Below, one piece after another: positions 1 to 5,978 of a DNA stretch of 6,465 nt; within the stretch, counting starts at the first letter, position 1, and each line of letters begins with the position of its first letter. The stretch lies in NCBI GenBank assembly GCA_013139225.1, contig WTBG01000098.1:1-6465 (forward strand). The letters are read 5' to 3'. Origin of the DNA: Deltaproteobacteria bacterium. Its GTDB lineage: Bacteria > Desulfobacterota > WTBG01. The notes beneath the pieces were generated by a model. The model was not told where the DNA came from. It saw only the letters and a list, made by a program, of their open reading frames with translations, and made no database searches. The position numbers and the translations under genes are program-made.

Positions 1-26
1 TGCTTCACTGATTTCAACTTTGCCAA
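1..26 (-). CDS. 5' end of a divergent gene (partial, product unknown)
   Basis: On the minus strand a TTG codon at 26-24 opens a frame reading M-A-K-L-K-S-V-K before the window ends. It is preceded by AAGGAG (39-34) with a 7-nt spacer, which is near ideal. An in-frame TGA at 41-39 rules out a longer N-terminus in this frame, so a gene starting here would have to use this TTG, the ATT at 32-30, or a codon further inside. A possible leftward promoter lies about 85-110 bp upstream. Eight codons are too few to name a product. Genes divergent from an operon are often its regulator, but nothing visible supports that here. The main doubt is that a good ribosome site plus a TTG can occur by chance. 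Confidence 0.45.
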
Positions 27-109
27 GGTAATTCTCCTTCAGTTATATTTTAAAATTTGTGCCTGCTTTAACAAAAAGCCTCTTCACTTAAACAAATCAG
101 TAGGGAATT

Positions 110-136
110 TTTATAATATCACTATCATTATGTCAA
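110..136 (-). promoter_or_regulatory. Possible leftward sigma-70 promoter for the divergent gene
   Basis: Read on the minus strand there is a perfect TTGACA at 136-131 and TATAAA at 115-110, separated by 15 nt. The hexamers are good but the spacer is shorter than the usual 16-18. Transcription would start near position 100 and give a leader of about 75 nt before the TTG start at 26. The region is AT-rich, so chance -10 boxes are common; the exact TTGACA is the stronger part of the evidence. Confidence 0.35.
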
Positions 137-146
137 GTTTTTTATA

Positions 147-156
147 TTGTGCACAA
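147..156. promoter_or_regulatory. Perfect 10-bp palindrome, possible operator
   Basis: TTGTGCACAA is a perfect inverted repeat, and the symmetry continues imperfectly outward (ATAT to the left, AATAT to the right). It lies 11 bp upstream of the leftward -35 hexamer and about 140 bp upstream of the rightward -24/-12 candidate, a position from which a dimeric regulator could act on both directions. No regulator family is identified from the site; the role is inferred only from symmetry and position. Confidence 0.25.
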
Positions 157-298
157 AATATTCCTTGCTTTTTACTAAAATCCTTCTTAAATTAACCATC
201 GGATTATATTAACTTGTGAAGTTACTTGTATTTGTTATGACATAAAAAGGTAAACCTTTAATAATGCCTGTTATTATTCCTGATAAGAGATAGGGAGC

Positions 299-313
299 AG
301 GCTAATTTTTTGC
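299..313 (+). promoter_or_regulatory. Possible sigma-54 (-24/-12) promoter for the flavoprotein genes
   Basis: AGGCTAATTTTTTGC carries the GG and GC dinucleotides with exactly 10 bases between them, and the downstream TTGC block matches the sigma-54 consensus in the correct 15-base frame. The upstream block keeps GGC but lacks the following AC, so the match is partial. Transcription would start near 325, leaving a leader of about 120 nt before the oxidase start. If real, transcription would need an enhancer-binding ATPase activator. Such short matches arise by chance in AT-rich DNA. Confidence 0.3.
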
Positions 314-447
314 CAGAGAGATATTTGAACAATTCATATCCACCTAACACCACCTTTGTGTGGAAAGAGTTTGGGTAGAACAAAACATAAAATGCACCAT
401 AGTAATCACTAATCAGAGCACTCAGGCCATTTCAAAGAGGGGAACAT

Positions 448-1995
448 ATGCAGGATAAAAAACATAAAATAATTTATGATGCGCTAGTCAATATCCTTGG
501 GGAAGAAAATGTTGCTGATGATCCCAGTATCATGCATGCCTATTCCCGAGATTGGATGCCCGAATCTACCATTAATCCTAATCCTCCTGCCTTTGTTGCT
601 CTCCCCGGCAATACCAAAGAAGTACAAGCTATCGCTAAACTGGCAAACCGACTGAAATTCCCCTTTATACCTGTGGGCGGTAATCTCTGGTCATTAAATA
701 CCGTAGCGCGTGAGCCATATACTGTTATTCTTGATCCCAAACGGATGCACAGAATTATTGAGATTGATGAAAAAAACATGTATGCCTTAATTGAACCTTA
801 TGTTTCCCATGCCCAGCTTCATGCGGAAGCCAACAAAAGAGGTCTATATATAGGAACACCAGAGGCAGGTGCACAGATGTCGTCACTTGCCAATCATGTA
901 TTTCAGGCTGCCTGGGGTGTCTCCCACCGCCTTGGCATGGGATACCGGAACATCCTTGCAATGGAGTGGGTTCTCCCCAGTGGGGAGATTCTCACAACCG
1001 GTTCATTTTCACAACCTGAAGCTGATACCTTCTGGGGAGAAGGTCCCGGTCCAGATTTGAGGGGATTAATACGGGGAAGTTATGGGGTGATGGGCGGGTT
1101 TGGAATGGTCACCAAAATGGCAGTTAAGCTTCACCCTTACCCGGGCCCAAAAACCTTTCCCTGTGAAGGGATAATGCCTCATCAGAAATCTTTAATGCCT
1201 GAAGACAGATTCAAGTGGCATCTCTTTACCTACCCTACGGCTAAAAAAGCAGTGGATGCCATGTATAAGATTTGCCATGCGGAAATAGCAGGCAATTGCT
1301 CCAAATGGCCAACCTCCTACCTTAACTGGTATTGGGCTAAGTCCGGCGAAGAGTACTGGGAAACCTGGAAATCAAAATACTGGCAGGAAAACTGTAAAAA
1401 TATGGTTGCCGTATGTTTGTGGGGATTCTCCTCAAATAAACAGGTAGAATACGAAAAGAGGGTGATTGAAGATATCATTAAAGAAACTAAGGGTAAGCAA
1501 GTCCCTCAGGAAGTATATGACCGCATTGTTTCTAACATTGCCAACTGTTGGATTCGAACTACTTATGGGCCTAGGGTAATCAGCAGATCTGGCACCTTCA
1601 TGGTTTTCTCCATACAGGTGGATACTATGGATACTTGTATTGATGCCATTAAGAGATCAGCGGAGTTCCTTGACAAGTACAGTCCGCCAATACTTGATTC
1701 TTATCATACAGATTGGATTGCTTCTTATGAGATGGGGCATCTGGGCTATGAAGAAGATATGTACCCGGTGGAAAAGACTAAAGAGGGTTTGGCTATTGTA
1801 TTGGATGGAACAATGGCGGAAATACAGGAGGATTTAAAAAGACATTATGAATACAATATTGCACCCGCCCTGGGATCGGCATACCATCGACAGGCAGGTT
1901 CTGTCTTTGGTTATGAGAAACTTCTCAAGGGTATTAAAAAATCCTTGGATCCCCAAAACATCTCCTGCCCATCTCAACCCATTCCAGAAGATTAA
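448..1995 (+). CDS. FAD-linked oxidase of the VAO/PCMH (GlcD-like) superfamily
   Basis: This 515-residue protein is probably a soluble cytoplasmic flavoenzyme oxidising an alcohol, hydroxy acid or related compound; the substrate is unknown. The FAD_binding_4 (PCMH-type) domain covers about residues 46-230. It has the entry strand PPAFVALPGNTKEVQ (46-60), a PP-loop PVGGNLWS (75-82) where relatives usually have PxGxGTS, the stretch NILAMEWVLPSGEIL (168-182) and GPDLRGLIRGSYGVMGGFG (201-219), a signature of glycolate-oxidase D/alkyl-DHAP-synthase-like proteins. The C-terminal half is the oxidase substrate domain, with an aromatic-rich segment (294-325) and the family's closing helix with SLDPQNISCP (499-508). 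There is no signal peptide, membrane segment or Fe-S cluster motif. The ATG has GAGGGG (437-442) 5 nt upstream. It is the first gene of the plus-strand cluster. The superfamily is secure; any name such as glycolate oxidase would be over-reading. Confidence 0.9.
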   Translation: MQDKKHKIIYDALVNILGEENVADDPSIMHAYSRDWMPESTINPNPPAFVALPGNTKEVQAIAKLANRLKFPFIPVGGNLWSLNTVAREPYTVILDPKRMHRIIEIDEKNMYALIEPYVSHAQLHAEANKRGLYIGTPEAGAQMSSLANHVFQAAWGVSHRLGMGYRNILAMEWVLPSGEILTTGSFSQPEADTFWGEGPGPDLRGLIRGSYGVMGGFGMVTKMAVKLHPYPGPKTFPCEGIMPHQKSLMPEDRFKWHLFTYPTAKKAVDAMYKICHAEIAGNCSKWPTSYLNWYWAKSGEEYWETWKSKYWQENCKNMVAVCLWGFSSNKQVEYEKRVIEDIIKETKGKQVPQEVYDRIVSNIANCWIRTTYGPRVISRSGTFMVFSIQVDTMDTCIDAIKRSAEFLDKYSPPILDSYHTDWIASYEMGHLGYEEDMYPVEKTKEGLAIVLDGTMAEIQEDLKRHYEYNIAPALGSAYHRQAGSVFGYEKLLKGIKKSLDPQNISCPSQPIPED

Positions 1996-2014
1996 CAAAG
2001 TATAGTAGCACCTT

Positions 2015-2032
2015 AGCCAAATTCTGGCTTTT
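2015..2032 (+). terminator. Weak intrinsic terminator or attenuator candidate after the oxidase gene
   Basis: AGCCA (2015-2019) pairs with TGGCT (2025-2029) across a 5-base loop, followed by a short run of four T. The stem is only 5 bp, so at best it would terminate partially. The same bases form an alternative AT-rich palindrome, GCTTTT/AAAAGC (2027-2039). It lies in the 110-bp gap before the small gene and could reduce expression of the downstream genes relative to the oxidase. Confidence 0.3.
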
Positions 2033-2105
2033 AAAAAGCATGTATATCCAAAAGTCATAGAGTCTCAAAAACGTTACTTGATGAAATGAGAGGAGAATAG
2101 AACAC

Positions 2106-2354
2106 ATGAAAATGCGATCCACAGGATTGGGAGAAACCGTATTAGAGGGAGAACTGGATAAGATTACCCGGAAAGACGATTATCTGATTCTTCACGTCAA
2201 TACCACGGAACCGGTGCAGTGGCATGTCAGGGCAGCAATCGATTATAACGATCTTCTCACCTTGATTAAGTTGATCTTAAAAGGACCTGTCTTAAAGTTT
2301 CTTTTCTTTGGCATAAAAAACAGGAAAAATATTAGACACACTGACGATTTTTAA
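2106..2354 (+). CDS. Small protein of unknown function (82 aa)
   Basis: I do not recognise a family. The N-terminal half alternates polar and hydrophobic residues (about 10-44, through ETVLEGELDKITRKDDYLIL and VNTTEPVQWHVRAA), consistent with a small beta-sheet domain. The second half (about 49-70, DLLTLIKLILKGPVLKFLFF) is a strongly hydrophobic or amphipathic helix that could touch a membrane or a partner protein. The tail is basic, then acidic. No signal peptide, Cys pair or metal motif is seen. AGAGGAG (2089-2095) lies 10 nt before the ATG, and the stop is 19 nt before the next start, with that gene's Shine-Dalgarno directly after it. The tight spacing, good ribosome site and non-random composition argue for a real gene co-translated with the flavoprotein downstream. 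A role as partner or anchor of the flavoproteins is inference. Confidence 0.75.
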   Translation: MKMRSTGLGETVLEGELDKITRKDDYLILHVNTTEPVQWHVRAAIDYNDLLTLIKLILKGPVLKFLFFGIKNRKNIRHTDDF

Positions 2355-2373
2355 AAAAGGAGGGCGTGGGAAA

Positions 2374-4002
2374 ATGGCTGACAAATCTTTCGATGCAATC
2401 ATTATCGGGGGAGGAAACAAAGGGCTGATTACAGCTATCTACCTGGCTAAATACGGGGGCATGGATGTAGCCATCTTCGAAAGTCGCCATGAGCTGGGGG
2501 GGGGATGGTCATGTGAGGAAAGCGCTGCGCCAGGATTCATCACCAATACCCATGCAGTTAACATTGACAAGTATTGGAAAATTGTTCTCGAACGGGATTT
2601 TCCTGATTTTGTGGAGAAAGGGGGAAAGTGGATTCCCTATATCATTTCTATGGGAACGATATTCAAAGAGGATAACTCATGCATCGCTTTTCACCATGAG
2701 GATTACGATTCCCAACAAGAAAAAACCGCTGCATCAATAGCTCGTTTTTCTCAAAAGGATGCTGACACATGGTTGAACCTCTGGAAGAAGTGGAAAGAGA
2801 AAATTGAGCCTGCTTTCTGCAAGTGGATTTACAATCCCCCTCCCCCACACCACGAACCTGATATCATGGAACAAACCTTGATGGATCCCTCTCTGGAGAT
2901 TGATCCCGTATGGGCGGTCAAATCAGCTATCGAGGTACTAAGAGACCTCTTTGAATCCGACGAAGTTGTTGCCGCTGTCCTCCGTCCTTCACACGCTGCA
3001 ATGCCTTACTCACCAAGGATGCCGGCAACTGGTATCGCACAGTTCATACTTCTCCCTCTGCTTGTTAATTTCGGTTGCGTAGAGGGAGGGACCCATAGCT
3101 ATGCCCACGCCTGTCACAAGATTTTCCTTGAAAATGGAGGAAAGAGTTTTACCAAGCACGAGGTCGAAAGGGTGCTGATAGAAAACGGTAAGGCAAAGGG
3201 GGTGCGTCTAATTGATGGGACGGAGATTGAAGCCAGAAAGCTGGTAGTCAGTACACTTTCACCTGAACAGCTCTGCTTTCAATTGATAGGGGAGGACTAT
3301 TTTCAATCTAGAACCATCCGAAGAATAAAACATCTCTCCAGGCGTATCATTGCCATTACATGGTATCATTGGGCGGTACACGAAATGCCCCGTTATAAGG
3401 CGGAGGCCTTTGATCCTGACATCTATAAGACCGGGTTGCTGTCACTCGGCTCGAAGGATCCGGAGACACTCGTTATGGAAAATGCCTGGAGAACGCTGGG
3501 CAAAATGCCTCCTGATCCCGCATTGCTTGTATGGTGCCTCAGTTCATTGGATCCCACACAGGCACCTGAAGGAAAGCATATAGTAGGTTCTGAACAGTTT
3601 GTCCTTGCTGCTGACCAGATGTCGGAGCGGGAGTGGCTTGAATTTAAGAAGAGAAACGCCGAGTATGTCATCAAGTGCTGGCAGGAGTATGCCCCCAATA
3701 TGAGTTGGGAAAATGTTATTGGCTATGACCCATTAACACCTTACGACTGTCTCCGTCTGAAAAATATGTGTCCTACGGGAAATTGGGCTACGATCGATGT
3801 CATCCCAGGTCAGACCGGAAAGCATCGACCCGTCCCTGAACTGGCTCAACACAGGACGCCGGTTAAGGATCTCTATGCTACTGGAGCTGGTTGGGGTTTT
3901 AGCGGGGGAGGAATGGACTGCCAGGGATATAATTGCTACAAAACTATCGCTTCTGATCATAATCTGGGAAAACCCTGGGAGAAGGGAGGGTATCCTTTTT
4001 GA
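2374..4002 (+). CDS. Phytoene-desaturase-like FAD-dependent oxidoreductase, first paralogue
   Basis: This 542-residue protein belongs to the CrtI/all-trans-retinol-saturase-like branch of the amine-oxidase-type flavoproteins. The N-terminal Rossmann dinucleotide site is FDAIIIGGGNKGLITA (6-21, GxGxxG as GGGNKG), with E36 at the end of the second strand as the likely ribose-binding acid, then the flavin motif ELGGGW (40-45). The second FAD-domain part is around GGTHSYAHACHKIF (238-251) and the GVRLIDGTEIEA strand pair (276-287). The C-terminal FAD signature runs from TPVKDLYATGAGWGFSGGG (495-513). Usual CrtI length is about 490-550, so it is full length. There is no signal peptide. A very strong Shine-Dalgarno (AAGGAGGG, 2357-2364) precedes the ATG by 9 nt. 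Odd points are a run of four prolines and two histidines (155-160) and a tract of nine G in the flavin motif. Substrate is unknown; carotenoid synthesis is unlikely from context. Confidence 0.88.
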   Translation: MADKSFDAIIIGGGNKGLITAIYLAKYGGMDVAIFESRHELGGGWSCEESAAPGFITNTHAVNIDKYWKIVLERDFPDFVEKGGKWIPYIISMGTIFKEDNSCIAFHHEDYDSQQEKTAASIARFSQKDADTWLNLWKKWKEKIEPAFCKWIYNPPPPHHEPDIMEQTLMDPSLEIDPVWAVKSAIEVLRDLFESDEVVAAVLRPSHAAMPYSPRMPATGIAQFILLPLLVNFGCVEGGTHSYAHACHKIFLENGGKSFTKHEVERVLIENGKAKGVRLIDGTEIEARKLVVSTLSPEQLCFQLIGEDYFQSRTIRRIKHLSRRIIAITWYHWAVHEMPRYKAEAFDPDIYKTGLLSLGSKDPETLVMENAWRTLGKMPPDPALLVWCLSSLDPTQAPEGKHIVGSEQFVLAADQMSEREWLEFKKRNAEYVIKCWQEYAPNMSWENVIGYDPLTPYDCLRLKNMCPTGNWATIDVIPGQTGKHRPVPELAQHRTPVKDLYATGAGWGFSGGGMDCQGYNCYKTIASDHNLGKPWEKGGYPF

Positions 4003-4012
4003 ATTGAATCTA

Positions 4013-4044
4013 TTCACCGCAGAGAACGCTAAGATCGCAGAGGC
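4013..4044. repeat. Degenerate CACCGCAGAG-type intergenic repeat
   Basis: Directly after the stop of the first paralogue the sequence reads TTCACCGCAGAG, then AACGCTAAGA and TCGCAGAGG. This is the cadence of the CACCGCAGAG/CGCAGAG short tandem repeats I know from intergenic regions of many environmental bacteria. Only one degenerate copy with about two and a half CGCAGAG-like units is present. The function of such repeats is unknown, and assignment rests on memory of the motif rather than on a search. Confidence 0.4.
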
Positions 4045-4090
4045 AATAAATTATCCTACTAGTATTTAATGTTAAAGTATTTCATATTAC

Positions 4091-4110
4091 ATTCTTATCA
4101 ATTCTTATCA
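4091..4110. repeat. Perfect tandem duplication of a 10-bp unit
   Basis: ATTCTTATCA occurs twice head to tail with no mismatch, 8 bp before the palindromic element that follows. It may be a replication slip or the trace of an insertion event next to that element. Confidence 0.7.
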
Positions 4111-4118
4111 GGTTTTAT

Positions 4119-4210
4119 GTCATTCCTGCGGAAGCAGGAATCCAGTGATTTTAGGTTGTTATGGACTCTTGCTGGAGTTTATCCCGTACTTGATACGGGG
4201 CAGTAGTGAC
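4119..4210. mobile_element. MITE-like palindromic repeat element (about 92 bp)
   Basis: The stretch begins GTCA and ends TGAC. Inside are a perfect hairpin ATTCCTGC/GCAGGAAT with a GGAA loop (4122-4141) and a second hairpin CCCGTA/TACGGG with a CTTGA loop (4183-4199). TCCAG (4141-4145) can also pair with CTGGA (4172-4176). This is the layout of a widespread intergenic element of proteobacteria and other environmental bacteria, usually seen as GTCATTCCCGC...GCGGGAATCCAG with a CCCGTACTTGATACGGG arm. It carries no gene. It sits between two genes that otherwise look like one transcription unit, so its RNA hairpins could affect transcript processing or read-through. Family recognition is from memory. 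Confidence 0.6.
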
Positions 4211-4244
4211 TCGATTTTCAACTTTTTGTGAAGTCGTCAAGGAT

Positions 4245-4249
4245 GGAGG
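4245..4249 (+). promoter_or_regulatory. Ribosome binding site deciding the start of the second paralogue
   Basis: GGAGG lies 5 nt before the ATG at 4255, an ideal placement. The same frame is open upstream to a GTG at 4228 and an ATG at 4243, but neither has a comparable site, and the nearby purine run itself overlaps the ATG at 4243. Starting at 4255 also aligns the N-terminus with that of the upstream paralogue. Confidence 0.7.
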
Positions 4250-4254
4250 GAAAA

Positions 4255-5880
4255 ATGGACACTAAATACGACATCATTATCATTGGTGCTGGCCCCAACG
4301 GCCTTGAGGCAGGGGCATACTTAAGTAAAGCCGGGCAGAAAGTTCTGACTCTGGAGTACAGATATGAATGCGGGGGAGGGCTGTGGACTGAAGAGTCAAC
4401 GTTGCCGGGCTTTCTCCACAGCACCCATGCGGTTTACATGATGATGGTTGATTGTGGACCACTTTACAGTGATTTTCGCCTGGAAGAAGACTATCAGGTA
4501 AAACATATCTACCCTGACCTTCAATTTGCTATGCCCCTGCTTGACGGAAGATGTCTCTGCATTTATAAAGATCTGGAGCGAACCTGTAAGTCCTTTGCCC
4601 AATTCTCAGAAAAGGATGCCGAGAACTATCGTGAATTTTATCAACTGGCTAAACGATGTTTTGATGAGTTTATCGGCCCGGCGACCTTTGCTCCTCCAAT
4701 GGGGGCATTAGACCAGATTGTCAGAATGAAAAAGACAGAGGTAGGCAGGATCGTCATGGAATACAGTGAGAAGAAGCCTATTGACATCATCCAGGAAAAA
4801 TTTGAAAACGAGCATATCCGCACCCTTCTTCTTTATCTTGCCTGTCACTGGGGGGTGAAGTACGACTCAATCAATCTGGGCTTCCTTGTCCTCCTTTATC
4901 TTAACCGCTCTCATAACTACCAGCTTGTAAAAGGTGGTTCTCACATGGTGGCCCAGGCAATCAATAAGGTCATACACCAGAACAATGGTCTGGTCAAAAA
5001 CAATCAGCGGATAAAGAGGATTGTGGTAGAGGACGGTGAGGCAAAGGGTGTTGAGATGATTGACGGTACTTTTTATCAAGCCTCCAAGGCTGTTATCAGC
5101 ACTATTGATCCCATCCAGACCTTCATCGACCTGATGAGAGAGGGAGACATAAAGGAGGCTTTTGCCAAGAAGACTAAGAATTGGAAGTGGGAGAGCTACA
5201 GCCTTTTTGGCGTCCACAGCGCTCTTATGGAACCACCAAACTTTAAGGCCGCAGAAGGAAATCCAGACATAAACAGGGCATGTGTTTACATTCTTGGATA
5301 CGAAAAACTGGAAGACCTGACCAACCACTTTGATGCACTGTATAAAGGGGAAATGGTAGAGAAGCTGGGCTTTAACTGCTGCTTTCCCAGTGTCCACGAC
5401 CCGGGGCTTGCCCCGCCGGGCAGGTGCGCAAGTCAGATTTCCATGATGGCTCCATTTAATCTTAAAGAGGGACCGGAGCACTGGTACAATCTCAAGTTTA
5501 AACAGGAAACGGCTAAAAGGTGTCTTGAGATTTTAAGGCGTTACGCACCGAACATCACCGAAGATAAGGTGCTCCAGAGTTACATCAGCACGCCCATTGA
5601 TATGCAGAATAAATTTCTGGATATGCGAGAGGGTTCTTATAAACAGGGGGCATACATCCCATTTCAGATGGGATTTCTCCGTCCCAATGAAGACTGTTCG
5701 CGAAACCGAACCCCGGTAAAAAAGCTCTATCTGGGGGGGGCATCTGTTTATCCAGGTGGCTGTGTGATCTGGGGCCCCGGTTATCTGGCAGCCAATTCTG
5801 TCGCTGAAGATCTGGGGATTGAGAAGTGGTGGAAGGAACAAGAGTTTGTTACCCGCGCAAAAGAAAGCGGGATTTTATAA
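4255..5880 (+). CDS. Phytoene-desaturase-like FAD-dependent oxidoreductase, second paralogue
   Basis: A 541-residue paralogue of the preceding flavoprotein. The Rossmann site is YDIIIIGAGPNGLEA (5-19, GAGPNG at 11-16), E34 ends the second strand, and CGGGLW (39-44) is the flavin motif. The second FAD part is around KGGSHMVAQAINKV (226-239) with GVEMIDGTFYQA (265-276). The C-terminal FAD signature starts TPVKKLYLGGASVYPGG (486-502) and ends in a helix with AANSVAEDLG. No signal peptide or membrane segment is visible. The start was chosen by its ribosome site; a GTG at 4228 would add nine residues. It differs from the first copy in the middle (about residues 50-220), where substrate specificity usually lies, lacking the Pro/His run and having an unrelated TFAPPMG segment. 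A tract of eight G falls in the C-terminal motif. The last gene of the plus-strand cluster; substrate unknown. Confidence 0.88.
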   Translation: MDTKYDIIIIGAGPNGLEAGAYLSKAGQKVLTLEYRYECGGGLWTEESTLPGFLHSTHAVYMMMVDCGPLYSDFRLEEDYQVKHIYPDLQFAMPLLDGRCLCIYKDLERTCKSFAQFSEKDAENYREFYQLAKRCFDEFIGPATFAPPMGALDQIVRMKKTEVGRIVMEYSEKKPIDIIQEKFENEHIRTLLLYLACHWGVKYDSINLGFLVLLYLNRSHNYQLVKGGSHMVAQAINKVIHQNNGLVKNNQRIKRIVVEDGEAKGVEMIDGTFYQASKAVISTIDPIQTFIDLMREGDIKEAFAKKTKNWKWESYSLFGVHSALMEPPNFKAAEGNPDINRACVYILGYEKLEDLTNHFDALYKGEMVEKLGFNCCFPSVHDPGLAPPGRCASQISMMAPFNLKEGPEHWYNLKFKQETAKRCLEILRRYAPNITEDKVLQSYISTPIDMQNKFLDMREGSYKQGAYIPFQMGFLRPNEDCSRNRTPVKKLYLGGASVYPGGCVIWGPGYLAANSVAEDLGIEKWWKEQEFVTRAKESGIL

Positions 5881-5911
5881 TATACAGGAGTTTCTACGAC
5901 CTATTTATATC

Positions 5912-5937
5912 AGAGGATTTCTAGTAGTCTCTTTTTT
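5912..5937 (+). terminator. Weak terminator candidate after the flavoprotein cluster
   Basis: AGAG (5912-5915) can pair with CTCT (5929-5932), with one further G-T pair inside, and the stem runs straight into six T (5932-5937). The T run is good but the stem is short with a long loop, so termination here is plausible rather than clear. It lies about 30 nt after the stop of the second paralogue. Confidence 0.3.
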
Positions 5938-5939
5938 AT

Positions 5940-5978
5940 GCAACCCACATGGAATAATGGACATGTGGAGTCAGTTGC
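5940..5978. repeat. Two-tier hairpin between the convergent genes
   Basis: CCACATG (5945-5951) pairs perfectly with CATGTGG (5962-5968) around a 10-base loop. Immediately outside, GCAAC (5940-5944) pairs with GTTGC (5974-5978) with a 5-base bulge on the right arm. It is not followed by T on either strand, so it is not a standard intrinsic terminator, but with the T run just before it, it could protect or block transcripts between the convergent genes. Confidence 0.5.

Larger units (their letters stand above)
27..447. other. AT-rich divergent intergenic region with small inverted repeats
   Basis: About 420 bp separates the divergent start at 26 from the oxidase start at 448. I found no convincing coding frame or structural RNA in it. 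Besides the separately listed promoter and palindrome candidates it contains two small hairpins: AAAGG/CCTTT (246-250 with 255-259, loop TAAA) and TAATAA/TTATTA (259-264 with 271-276). A longer CCAC/GTGG pairing lies near 350-363. The length and density of symmetric sites fit a regulated divergent promoter region. No clear rightward sigma-70 promoter was found. Confidence 0.5.

Noticed and set aside
214..242. Rightward sigma-70 promoter (TTGTGA with TATGAC or ATGACA)
   Set aside because: Both hexamers are poor and no spacer gives a good -10; AT-rich DNA yields such matches freely.
2496..2504. Frameshift suspected at the nine-G tract
   Set aside because: The frame continues correctly on both sides: the motif ELGGGW and all downstream FAD motifs stay in the same frame, so the gene is intact as given.
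3733..4069. Overlapping open frames on both strands at the end of the first paralogue
   Set aside because: Ser- and Arg-rich translations without domains; both overlap the conserved C-terminal FAD signature and one runs into the intergenic repeats.
4091..4210. CRISPR array
   Set aside because: The repeats are of different kinds, with no regular repeat-spacer pattern and no cas gene; they fit small palindromic elements.
4228..4254. GTG start for the second paralogue, adding nine residues
   Set aside because: No ribosome site precedes the GTG, while the ATG at 4255 has GGAGG at ideal spacing and aligns with the start of the upstream paralogue.
4867..5481. Long minus-strand open frame (204 codons) inside the second paralogue
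   Set aside because: It lies wholly antisense to a gene with clear FAD motifs, has no convincing ribosome site, and its translation shows no domain pattern. It is a shadow of the codon bias on the other strand.
2374..5880. Carotenoid desaturase pair (crtI-type naming)
   Set aside because: The family fold matches, but no phytoene synthase, cyclase or prenyl-transferase is in view, and this superfamily includes many non-carotenoid enzymes. A crt symbol would mislead.
5940..5978. Hairpin as an intrinsic terminator
   Set aside because: Neither strand has a T run after the stem; the T run on the plus strand comes before it.
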